NCBI GenBank assembly: GCA_958430865.1
Contig: CAUDNR010004609.1
Span: forward strand, 1-42,981
Reading direction: 5' to 3'
From: Entrophospora sp. SA101
Lineage: Eukaryota > Glomeromycota > Glomeromycetes > Entrophosporales > Entrophosporaceae
Length of the DNA: 42,981 bases
This document shows positions 33,029 to 42,981 of the stretch, piece after piece. How positions within the stretch are numbered: position 1 is the stretch's first letter; each line of letters begins with the position of its first letter. A model generated the notes under the pieces. The model did not search any database, was not told the DNA's origin, and saw nothing but the letters and a program-made list of their open reading frames with translations. Both the position numbers and the translations under genes were made by a program.

Positions 33029-35162
33029 ATGAAGACCCAACAAGTAAACTCACCAACGATGAACAATGATCGCGTTTCCACAGTAGTAAAAAACCGTAGA
33101 CCAAAGGTAAAAAACGGTCTTAGCATTGAGAGTGACTCGCAAATACTACAGCAACAACAACCAAAACAACAGTCGCCAAAACTGCAGCAGCAACAGCAGC
33201 AGCAACAAATTAATAAGTTACAACAACAGCAAAGCCATCATCTACAATCACAAAAATCACAAAAAAAACCTTCGCCTCTTTTACGTAGTAATACAATGCC
33301 TGGAAAGATTAATAATAATAACAATTTTAATAGCATTAATAATTATAATGTAAAGGCTAATAATCGTCATAGTACTATTGGATTAACAGATAGAGAGAAA
33401 TCCAAGTCTGATGATGGATTTCATCATTCTGATTCTGATAAAGATAGTAATCATTCTTCCCATTCTAATATGAGCTCAAGTAGCACTACTAATATTAGTA
33501 GCCATCCTCTTAGTAGAAATTCTTCCGTTAAGTCAGACACAGTTGCACGAGTACGACCAAAATCTTCTTTGGGAATGTTAACAGAGAAAACAAAATCGGA
33601 TAGTCTTAATTTGGCTACTGTAGCTGCTAATAAACAATTAAAAGCTGATAGACAGGCGGAAGAAGCGAGAAAGAATAGAAAGGTATATATGATTAGCGTA
33701 ACAAGAGAACATATTTGTGAAATAATATGTATTAGATCTTTCAATTTATTTTTTATAATTTTTTATCAAAATGTTGCTTGTTGCTTAATCAATAACTTCT
33801 TTGATATATATTATAGATTGCAGATTTGGAAATCTCAATAAAATCATTGATGAAAATCAATTCAGAGTTAGATGCAACGAATAAAAAGCAGGCCATAGAA
33901 ATTCAAGATTTAGCAAGACGGCTTCAAATGTACGTATTGTTTTTTTTCTCAAATAATTTATGCACATTCAGCAAATGAATGAATGAATAACACGGTTTCT
34001 TTAATCAATTAATTGGTGATAGTAATGATTCTTTTTTATGTTATGAAGATGAAAATGGAAGTGTTGATGAAAATCAAGTAACAACACCTATTTCAGAAGT
34101 AAATTTGTTTTTATTATAATTGAGAAAAAAATAACTTTTGTTTACAAAAAATTTTTTTGTTTTGTTTTTCATTATTTAATCAAATAAAACTTAAATTATA
34201 CACATATACATAGGTCAATTCAGAAGAAAATAGGAAAGAGAGCGATATTAGATTTCGTAAAATATGCCTAGTAATAGATACATTGATTCGTGATGGGAAG
34301 AATGCATTAGAGTACAAGTCAAAAATTGGTGGTAGTAGAGTATTAACCAATGTACAATTGGGTTAGTTTTACTTTTTTTTTTTTATTGTTCTTGAATAAT
34401 CATAGCAACAATAATTAATATTAATAAATCTTAATCTCGTTCTTAGACTTGGAAAAATTAGATGAAGCGCAAAATCAAAATCATAATGATGATAAGCGTC
34501 ATGACGACGACAATGACGATGATGATAAATTTAAAGATAAACAATTAACACAATCATCAGAATATGCAGTAAATTTAAATAATATTGATTTTAAAACAAA
34601 AGAACGTGATAATAATAGCAGTAATAACGATGATAATAATGATTCAATAAAAGAAAATTCAAAAATAAAAATAGATAACAAATCACAGGATGGTAATTCG
34701 TCTCTAATTACGAATTTGGGAGTCTGTGTAGTAGACAATTCGAACAGTAACAAAATAGAATTGAACAATAAAAATAAAAATAAAAATAATAATAATCTTA
34801 ATCTTAATCTTAATCTTAATCTTAATGATAAAGAGCGTCGTATTCGTATACATAGTATAATTAATCAACTTTTATCACTTGCTAGATGGGGAGAAGAAAA
34901 TAATAATAACAACAATAATAACAATAATTTCTTTTCTGCCTCCCCTTCTTCTATACCTACAACACCAAAGACACCGGAACCAAAAGGTCTTGGTTTATTA
35001 CTTTCTGATCCTACACCACATATTCCACATATTCCAAATTTTACATATACCAGTAGTAATGGTAATAACAATAACAATAATGATATACCATCTTCATATA
35101 CAACAATATTTTTATTACATGAATTGCAAGAACTTTTGGGATTCAATGATAATATTAATATC

Positions 35163-35203
<41 letters not shown>

Positions 35204-35522
35204 AAAATCTTCTCATCATCCTCCAAATTATACACATATTTATCGTAAGAGTATGCCTATAATTACAACTAATAATAATAATATTATTAATATTCTCTTG
35301 GAATCAACACATAATAATGATAAAGACGATGCAAAAATATCACGTCGCAGATCATCACCTAATTTCAGATCATCTTCGTCATCATCATTTATTATTTCTG
35401 ATAGAATGTTGAATGCCACTAACCCTTCAATATCTACTATTACTACAACTTCTGATGTTTTGAAGCCTCCCTCAATATGGTCTTCATCATTGGGATTCTT
35501 AGCACCTTGGAAACATGATTAA
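33029..35522 (+). CDS. Coiled-coil, poly-Q/poly-N protein of unknown function, 688 aa in five exons (copy B)
   Basis: The exons are 33029-33682, 33817-33929, 34023-34098, 34214-34361 and 34447-35522. Exons, introns and repeat-prone CAG/CAA and AAT/AAC tracts show no difference from copy A in the lines compared. Tract lengths such as the long (AAC)n run encoding poly-N near 35160 are the same. Such tracts normally vary quickly, so the two copies are either extremely recent or the same locus read twice. See copy A for domains. Confidence 0.8.
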
Positions 35523-35802
35523 ATTTTTGGGAGATAAATAATTACTTATTTTATAAAAAAGAACAATAGTTGAATAAATTAAATTGCTTATCTTTTTTTT
35601 TTGTGATTGAATTTAAATTCTTTAAAGCTTTATTATTTTTTGATTTTAATTTATTTTATAATTATTTAAAATGTTTTTGCCAATTAAAAGAAATTAATAT
35701 AGAAATTGTAAATAATTCATATATTTATATAATAAAATGATAATAGATTGTTTTTTCATTGGTCAAATAATAGTACTTGTTGAACCACCATCAATTCATT
35801 GC

Positions 35803-35958
35803 CCTAAGTTGAACCATCAAAAATATGTCTGGTTCTGATATAAAGAGAGCTTGAAAGGCTTCCCATAATTATGCAAATCCTTCTTTGAGAATTCTTGAAG
35901 GACAACCACAGTCACAACCTTTTTCTAAAAAATTAATTGCCTTTCATATTCATTAGGA
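35803..35958 (-). pseudogene. Second GCxCGC transposase-like remnant (copy B)
   Basis: Same as 17085-17240, with the same internal stop. Confidence 0.4.
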
Positions 35959-36367
35959 CCATTATAATAAATATTATTATCCATATACCTATAATCTTAA
36001 ATTATAAATTTATGTTCATTTTGTAGGTTTTTTCAATTATTTTAAAATTGAAGAGGATTTCAAGATTGGTCCTGTAGTGACAATTAAATTTGGGCAAATC
36101 TGTAAATAAATATCAAGAATACATTCAATAATTGATCAAAATATGATCATTGAGTAACTTATAAAAAAAAACCTCCCAAGAGATTTGGACAACTGGCTCC
36201 ATGAAAAATAACAATAACTATGAGTCTAGATTTAAATTGACCCACCATCAATCATCAAAATAAGAAAAACATACTATTAACTCTATTTCATTAAATCATA
36301 ACAATCAAAAAATAAGTAAATAAAGTATTTAAAAAAGCAAACAAACAATAAATTTTTGCAATAATTT

Positions 36368-37612
36368 GAAAAAGACTTGATCTTTTCATTCAGTAAAAAT
36401 GTAATCGAATTATTTGAAGAAGCAGACAGAATTTCAGCCTTCACCTCTATCAACATTCATGCTGCTTTTTTGTTTAATATTACACTTAATGTTAATAATG
36501 GTTACAAAAAGCAAATACATCAATTGTTCATTATAAAAGGCATCCACGGACAAAGATACAATAGTATCAGAGCATTCACCATCAAATGGTAAGTTGCTGC
36601 AGATGAGAGAATTGATATCATCAGCTGTTCATCAAAGCCCAAAAACATGTGTTGTACTTAAAATGGCATTTATATTTGGGAATTGGAAATGTTTTCATTT
36701 ATCATCAACTTTGATTTCTCACTAAGGATTCCAAATCTTAACTCTTCTAACAAATTGTAGAAACTCAAGTCATCTTTCTGTCATTTTGGTTGATGCAGGA
36801 AAACAGGGAAGAATGAATTCCAAGCTGGTGAGAAAAAAACTTGCTGAGCATTGACTGGAGGAAGCTGGGTGAGATCACCAACCACCAGGACTGGGACACC
36901 TCCAAATACCTTGTGGTTCTTGTGCAAAGAACCAAACATGTTGCTCAAGGATGTGAAAAGTGTACCTGACACCACAGAGATTTCCTCAACTATGATGGCT
37001 TTAATTTCTAAAAGTTCCTCACTCTCTAATGACAATGTTTGGTGATGTCCATCAAATTGTCTCAATTTTAGGGCTGAATGGATTGTCCTACCTCCTATAT
37101 TCTGAGCTGCAACACCAGTAGGAGCTACTAACAAATATTTGATTCTTTTCAACTGAAGCATATTTACAACATGGTGTGTCATAAAGAAGTAGGGATGCTT
37201 GTTATCATGTTCAGGAACCCATGAATTACATAAGATGTCATAGACTCTGTATTGTTCATTGTCAAACATTAAGATTGATGTCAACTTTGATGATGATGGC
37301 TTCTCCAATGTCATGAACTGCTGGTAAATAATATCCCAAAGATCATTTTTATCTAAATCTGCTAAAACTGAAATGATTGCCCTTCCAAATGCTTCAGAAA
37401 ATTGATTCTTACTTATCAGTGAACTGTGAGCCAGTCTGGTCAAAACTTGCTGGTATCTCATTGGATACATGTTCTGGAACCTCTCCCTGAAACTTGAAAA
37501 CTCCCCAAGTAGCTAGCTCACTTTGAGAATGTGCTGGAATTTTCATTATGAGGTATTGGAAAAAAAAAGGTTCACCATCATCGATTTTGTAACTTGTGAA
37601 CCTGAGCAGCAT
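36368..37612 (-). pseudogene. Helitron Pif1-family helicase remnant, Walker A deleted (copy B)
   Basis: It has the same missing Walker A, the same motif Ia, II and III sequences, and the same TGA after HQPK at 36781 as copy A. The losses therefore predate the duplication. Confidence 0.85.
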
Positions 37613-37877
37613 AGGCTTTGTTCACTTGACAACAAACCTGCCTTTAAGGTCTCTTGTTGAGTATAACTTTGATCTTGGGCCTGGGGGTTTGTTTTTAATG
37701 TTATAATCTCTAAAATAATCTGGGTAGGTCATGCTTTCAAAAATGTGATTTTTTGGCCTGCAAAAATACTTATCAATCACATCATCAAAGTAAGGACTAT
37801 CTCCATCATTCTCATTATCCTCATCCTCATTCTCAACATTATCTTGTTCAATTTGCACATATACAGGTTTAACTGAT

Positions 37878-38503
37878 CAAATCCTCAACTCAGAAGGTGC
37901 AGATGGAAGTATTGAACCACCAATGAACACCTTGTTATTGAATACTGCAACAGCAATATCATCAGTTCCATTGATCCCAATCTCCTAGCTTGTACATGTT
38001 TTATGTACAAATCTTGCTTTCTGATGTTGAAGTTCAGGTTTTGTGGCATACTTGGTCACATATTTCCCAAAGCCAAATGTTATTATGTATTGAAAGTTAA
38101 TGTGTCCCTACCATATCAACAACGTTTCAGGGTGGTAAGGAACAACCCAATGATCTTCATCTTTGGTTCTTTGATAAATGTATCTTTTGGAATTTTGTTC
38201 AGAATATGTGAAATTGGAGAGGGGCCGAGGGAATCCTTTTTTGCATGGATTTGCATTTGTTCCTGGATCACCACACTTTTCTCCAACACACCTGTGTATC
38301 TGGTACATGGTCATCAGCTGGAAAAGCCCAGGCTCAAGGAAGGGATCAGTTATGTCTGCACATATAGTATTTTTTGCTATCAGGTCTGGTGTTTTTTTTT
38401 CTGTGTAAGCAAATCCATGAGTGTGAATGGATCCTCTATTTTGAAACTTGTCTCTCAAAAAGTACAACCACTCACCCCACTGTACAAGATTCAGATTTTC
38501 CAA
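37878..38503 (-). pseudogene. Helitron HUH Rep nuclease remnant (copy B)
   Basis: HTH (HxH) and YVTKYATKPE motifs are separated by the same TAG as in copy A. Confidence 0.85.
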
Positions 38504-40107
38504 AGCTTATTATGCACATTTGTCAACCTGTTGTGATAATGTAAGTATGCATGCAATGGCCTGTTGGATGGCAGCAGATCATGATTATCAGTGAGCAGCA
38601 ATATTTCTTGAAGATGTTTCCACTTGCTTTCAGGCATTGTCATTGTGTAGAAAATCTGTGGCAGCCCATACCCTTGAACCATTGTGTTAACATGATGTTG
38701 ATTTTTCCTGAAAAAGGCTTCAGAAGTTTGAATGGATGATGGCAAGGTTGTTGTCAAAGCCTCATTTATCATTGGTTGATTATCATATGTGCTTCTTTAT
38801 ATCAAGTCAGCTCTGGTTGGGTGTAACTCATGATTAACATTCTTCTGGTTCAGAATCCTATTCTTGTTACATTTTTTTTCAAGGTTGAGGTATGACCAGT
38901 GAGGCCAATACCAATGTAACCTAAACCTTGGATTAGAGCACAAGGTTCGTAGCTTAATGTACTTGCCATAGCTATCAGTGTTGTGCCTAAATTTCAATAA
39001 CCTTTTTACATCTTCATAGTGACCACAACTACCAGGAAAAATGTCAGGAAACACCAATGCTTCAATGTCAGGATTGTTATACTGTATTGGAAGTGTAACA
39101 TCATCATTCGAAGTCATGAACCACTAATACCTGTAGTCTTCTTCATGCACCTCAATGGGAAAGTCATTATTTGGGACAACTAAGGAAGGTGGTTGAGAGT
39201 TTGTCAAAATTGATGAGTGATGGTTCAATGATGAAGTATCACAAATAGACTGGGTGGGTAGCCTTGCCATTGGTAGAGGTTCTGGAAAAGGGCTAGAGGG
39301 TGAAAGATGTATTACAGCATGAGTTTGATTGTACTGTATGTATATTGGATTATTTTGCACCAGCCATTGACTTGCACCAATTAATGATTCATGAAACCAA
39401 TTAGGTGGCTCATTTTGATTCAATATTGCACCAATCAAACCCGAATGTAGTTCCAAAGCATGTCTGTTTTTTGACAACCCAATGAAGCCTTGTAGGTGAC
39501 GATAGTGTGTGTAAGCATTAGAACCTGAAGCACGACCTAATGAGCAGCTCATATGAATGGGTGACAAATGTTTCCTGAACAACATTGGTACTGAATTGAT
39601 CTCATCAGGTACTGGTGTCAAAGCTGGTGGGAACCTACGATTCTTCACAGTTTTGCAAGATGAGCAGACAGCAACCTTGACTTCACCATTATTGTTTATT
39701 TTGAGTGATAATTTTTCATTGGGAAATGCCACTTTTAAAGTGTATTCTTCATCAGCATTATAGTTGATCCACTTGATTGATGTGCTCATCATCAGGATAG
39801 AACAATATGCACAAGGGGTTGAAGGATAATCATATAAAATCTTTTTATCAAACTCTTCCAGAAGCAAAATCAGATTTTTGGATGGACGCCATGGTTGGAA
39901 TGTTGTTGAGTCATGAGAATAATAATGAGGTGAAGGAATGTTAGGCTGATTATTTGGTGGTGCATTTTGCAAATTTTGATTTATTTCATTGCGTTTCACA
40001 TATGTTGAAAGGAAGGAAACATCAACAGCACCCCCGGTGTGAACTTCCGAGCCAGAAGAAGAGGAGATAAAGTCAGAGATTGTGTAATTTTTGATTCTAT
40101 AATTCAT
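38491..40107 (-). pseudogene. Helitron N-terminal region and Helitron_like_N domain remnant (copy B)
   Basis: One open frame of 327 codons (40107-39124) covers the Cys-rich N-terminus: CAYC, AVCSSCK, PVPDEINSVPMLFRKHLSP, and LGRASGSNAYTHYRHLQG. It ends at the same TAG after EEDYRY as in copy A. The Helitron_like_N domain is then split by TCA-to-TAA at 38798 (DLI-stop), which leaves 106-codon and 93-codon pieces. Copy A reads DLISRS at this point. Each copy thus keeps open a part that the other has lost. Confidence 0.85.
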
Positions 40108-40120
40108 GATTTAATTAATT

Positions 40121-40344
40121 CAAATTAGAGTCAAACGTATAATAATATTAATATGATAATTATTTTTATTTCAAATTTTATTTATCACAAGGTTTTAAGG
40201 TTATTCAGAAAAAATGTATTTGTTAGATCAATCCAAATTAGAGTCAAACGTATAATAATATTAATATGATAATTATTTTTATAAATTTTATTTATCACAA
40301 GGTTTTAAGGTTATTCAGAAAAAATGTATTTGTTAGATCAATCC
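40121..40344. repeat. Tandem repeat, two units of about 113 bp (copy B)
   Basis: Counterpart of 21382-21605, with two C/T differences in the first unit. Confidence 0.8.
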
Positions 40345-40385
40345 AAAATACATTCATTTATATAACTTTTTTTTTTCTTTGAATA

Positions 40386-40431
40386 ACCAACCAACCAACC
40401 AACCAACCAACCAATCAATCAATCAATCAAT
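40386..40431. repeat. Microsatellite (CCAA)7(TCAA)4, copy B
   Basis: Unit counts differ from copy A (5 and 5). Confidence 0.85.
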
Positions 40432-40670
40432 TCAAGTACTGTTTAATTTAAAAAAGGCAAGCATGGCAGTGTAAAATTTTTTTAAAATTATTAAAGCAAA
40501 GAAAATTGAAATCTTCTCGTGTAACGTCAATAGATTTACATGTAACGGGAAAATACTTTCGTTTCGCAAAACAATAGAGGTTTCATTTTATAATGTTTAA
40601 ATATTTGCCAATTACAATATCTGCAAAAATTTATTATTACAACATGTACATAATAATAAAATCAAATAAA

Positions 40671-41678
40671 TTAAGACTCCTCATAAATAAAACCCTCTTC
40701 ACTTTCAACCCCTCCTTCCCCTTCATCCAAATTCGCGTCCACAATCAAATCAGCGCGTTCTTTCCCTTTACTGCTTGTGGCGACTGCATTCATTGCATTT
40801 TGAAACATTGTAGTTCTTCTTGTTGATGGGTCTGAAGGACTTTCTTCATTGAGATCGAGATCTGCTTGGCTTACAGGTCTTTTGTTGGGTGATTCTTGGT
40901 GGTGATTTGCAGATCTTTTTTTATTACTAAAATACTTTTCTTCAAAGTCCAGGTACTTTGACTTTTGTGCCTTCCAGGAAGAAGGCCCACTTTGGTTTCC
41001 TTTATTGTTAGTGTTTTCTGAAACGGGGAAAAGCCATTCAATCTCTTTGCCAACAATCTGCACCATTCTTTTACCAACAAAAAGTTCTCCTGCTACAGTG
41101 AAGATAGCTTTTCCATTAGTGGCAGTTGTGACAGAGCTGTGGCGTCCATTGTTTGGGTTATAAAAACATGGGACATCCATTGTAGTGTATGAGTTTGCAA
41201 ATGGATTGTATATTTTTCGCGACAAAGTGAAAAAGCTTGCACCGTCTTGAACTCTAGATGGTGCTGTGCATTGAGCAGTGAAGGTGCCGAATAAAGGATT
41301 GATGGGTAAATCATAGATGCTTGGATCATCAGCAATCGTTTTCAGATCAAGAAGAACAGCTTGGATCAGGGTAACCTGAATCAAAAACAACACACATTAT
41401 TATTCATTGCTGAATAAAACCAAATGAACAATTTATTGCATATTAATATAACAAAAACTCACATATAGCTGCGAATCATGAATCACATATTTTCCAACAA
41501 ACATCATAAAAGAATTTTTCTGTATATCTTGGATCATGATGTCTTCGTTGGAATTAAAGGCCCTGAACGTAAAGTCCAAAAAATCATTATTGTCAAGTCT
41601 TGAAGTTGCCACACCATTCAAAACGTTAGATCCACTCACAGACTTTACAAATGTGATTGTAGATAAGATGGAAGACAT
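40671..41678 (-). CDS. Two-exon gene, 306-aa protein, possible OB-fold type (copy B)
   Basis: Exon 1 is 41678-41463 and exon 2 is 41375-40671. It differs from copy A by two amino acids. GKERADL replaces GKECADL: two CpG-type transitions separate CGC here from TGT in copy A. GNQSG replaces GNKSG. All splice sites and the frame are kept. The CpG state here is likely ancestral, so copy A looks like the mutated version. Function is unknown; see copy A. Confidence 0.7.
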
Positions 41679-41860
41679 AATTATTTTTTATTTTTTATTT
41701 TTTTATTTTTTTAGATGTGATTTAAATTGTTTTGTGAGTATTGAATATTTTCTTTGCATCCAGTAGCTCATTCACTTAACTTTTTTATACAAATTTTTTT
41801 CATCCAAGAATAAACATTGATTTTTCTTCACTAGCCAAATCGTAAAAATCAGCACAAGAA

Positions 41861-42318
41861 ACATATGTTAATGTAGACATGATAATAAATGTGTCTGCAT
41901 GTGAAAAAAAAAGAAAAACATAAGGTGTAAAAATAAACACGTAGTGCATAGGTACGTGTCCTTAACAATTTCGAACACATCAATTGACAGCAAACAACAA
42001 TCAATGATGGGCGTAGGAACACATGTAGGAACACATGTTAACATTGCAGCATGGATGACATGACAATAAATGCGTCCACGTGTGAAAAAAAAAGGAAAGA
42101 CATATGGTGCAAAAATAAACACGTACGTGTTCTTAACAATTTCGAACACGTTGATTGACAGCAACAACAATCAATGATAAGTGTAGGAACACATGTAGGA
42201 ACACATGCTAACATTGCAGAATGGATGACATGACAATAAACATATCCACATAGCATAAAAAAAAGAAAGATGTATGGTGTAAAAATAAACACGTAGTTGC
42301 ATACAATTTAGAACACAT
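41861..42318. repeat. Minisatellite, about 170-bp unit, about 2.7 units
   Basis: Units start near 41861, 42031 and 42201. Each contains ACA(C/T)ATG(T/C)TAA, GATGACATGACAATAAA (or close variants), a poly-A tract, AAAATAAACACGTA and CTTAACAATTTCGAACAC. GTAGGAACACAT is itself doubled within units. The divergence is moderate. Copy A breaks at the N run inside the first unit. Confidence 0.85.
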
Positions 42319-42981
42319 TGAATGTTCACCAATGATTTTGTAACAAACATGTTGGTTGATCGGATAATGGTTCACAGCCATGATCTCATGCGCCTGAATC
42401 AAGAATCAACAGATAAACATAGATCTCAAATTGAGGTGCATTTGTTGGTTTGAACTTAAAATTGTTGAACTTTTCATTAAAAAAACCAATGCAAAAACAT
42501 GTTTTCTTGCCATAAAAAAAAAAAAAAAAAAACTCAGAAGGTCCAAAATCATGTTTTATTGTCAATTTTTACAACAATTAGTTTAAAAGTTAGTTGTTAA
42601 GTAATTTCCGGCCAATTAAATCATTAAAAAAATTTTGTAATTTTGGTTTTTCTTATCCGATGATTCTTGACGTTTTTGATGAGCGTACCAGTACACAAAA
42701 AAATAGATAATAATAATAATTAGATACATGTGAAATTTCTGACATTCCGATACGTGTTAATTATTTATTCAAATTTTAAAATTTAATTTGTGGCTATGGA
42801 AAAAAAGTAAACAGGTTTTCGCAGATCACAAATTTATAAAAAAATCACCTATATAAATGAACTACACTCCCTCCAGCATAGTGGAAGTTTGTTGCTATAC
42901 GAAACTTTATACAGAACTCATTGCTTCTGAAACTTCGCCAGTATATAGTTGTTACCTCTCTAAATTGGAGATCAAGTTCAG
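42319..42981. other. Right edge of the window, no gene seen
   Basis: AT-rich, with an A19 run near 42513. No open frame with motifs and no terminal repeats were found. Confidence 0.45.

Larger units (their letters stand above)
36368..40107 (-). mobile_element. Degenerate Helitron body, copy B
   Basis: Same domain order as copy A. It is better preserved at its 5' coding end (one 327-codon frame) but carries a nonsense codon in the Helitron_like_N domain that copy A lacks. Helicase and Rep defects are identical in both copies. Ends were not located. Confidence 0.85.
27478..41978 (+). repeat. Copy B of the 14.5-kb direct duplication
   Basis: This is the same-orientation counterpart of 8761-23235. 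It continues without a gap into further units of the 170-bp tandem repeat, where copy A ends at Ns. Confidence 0.95.

Noticed and set aside
41849..42402. Several overlapping minus-strand frames rich in Cys, Phe and His
   Set aside because: They follow the 170-bp minisatellite. Their repeated peptide blocks are translations of the tandem units, with no start or splice support.

Overview
The window is AT-rich, repeat-dense eukaryotic DNA with short introns (about 70-140 nt, GT-AG). It is most likely from an arbuscular mycorrhizal fungus of the Rhizophagus (Glomeromycotina) type. The clues are a Helitron whose N-terminal region matches the style I know from Rhizophagus, degenerate PiggyBac, mariner, Tc1 and hAT-like DNA transposons, a transposase-like gene family I associate with that group, and N/Q/S-rich host proteins. 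The assignment rests on recognition, not on a search. I saw no bacterial genes, tRNA, rRNA or CRISPR array.

Layout. 1-8.76 kb: a PiggyBac element (about 267-3409) with an intact 634-aa transposase. It lies immediately downstream of, and probably in an intron of, a five-exon DDE-transposase-like gene (3459-6273, minus strand) that carries frame breaks. Next come a 366-bp hAT-type MITE with a perfect 8-bp target duplication (6765-7130) and a decayed C-terminal fragment that may belong to the same gene family (7995-8323). 8761-23235 (copy A): decayed transposon remnants, two kinds of small inverted-repeat element, one spliced gene for a 688-aa coiled-coil and N/Q-rich protein (14311-16804), a broken Helitron on the minus strand (about 17650-21368), and a two-exon 306-aa gene just upstream of it (21928-22935). 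23236-23245: a run of ten Ns. 23246-27477: a partial acidic-protein gene, another inverted-repeat element, a 1584-bp mariner (24300-25883) and a Tc1-like remnant. 27478-41978 (copy B): a near-exact second copy of 8761-23235. 41861-42318: a roughly 170-bp tandem repeat. The rest shows no gene.

The dominant feature is the 14.5-kb direct repeat. From about 8.9 to 20.08 kb I found no difference between the copies and no indel (constant offset 18718). A roughly 640-bp block inside the Helitron (20680-21316) then differs strongly, mostly by C-to-T or G-to-A changes in copy A, and the rest differs at scattered sites. Copy A stops exactly at the N run, inside the first unit of the tandem repeat that copy B continues through. 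This is either a very recent segmental duplication or two haplotype/contig versions joined by scaffolding. The sequence alone cannot decide.

How the genes relate: most of the window consists of transposons at different stages of decay. The PiggyBac transposase is open throughout. The mariner has one frameshift near its N-terminus. The Helitron has lost its helicase Walker A motif in both copies and carries several nonsense codons. Only two genes look like ordinary spliced genes, the 688-aa and 306-aa proteins; each is present twice.
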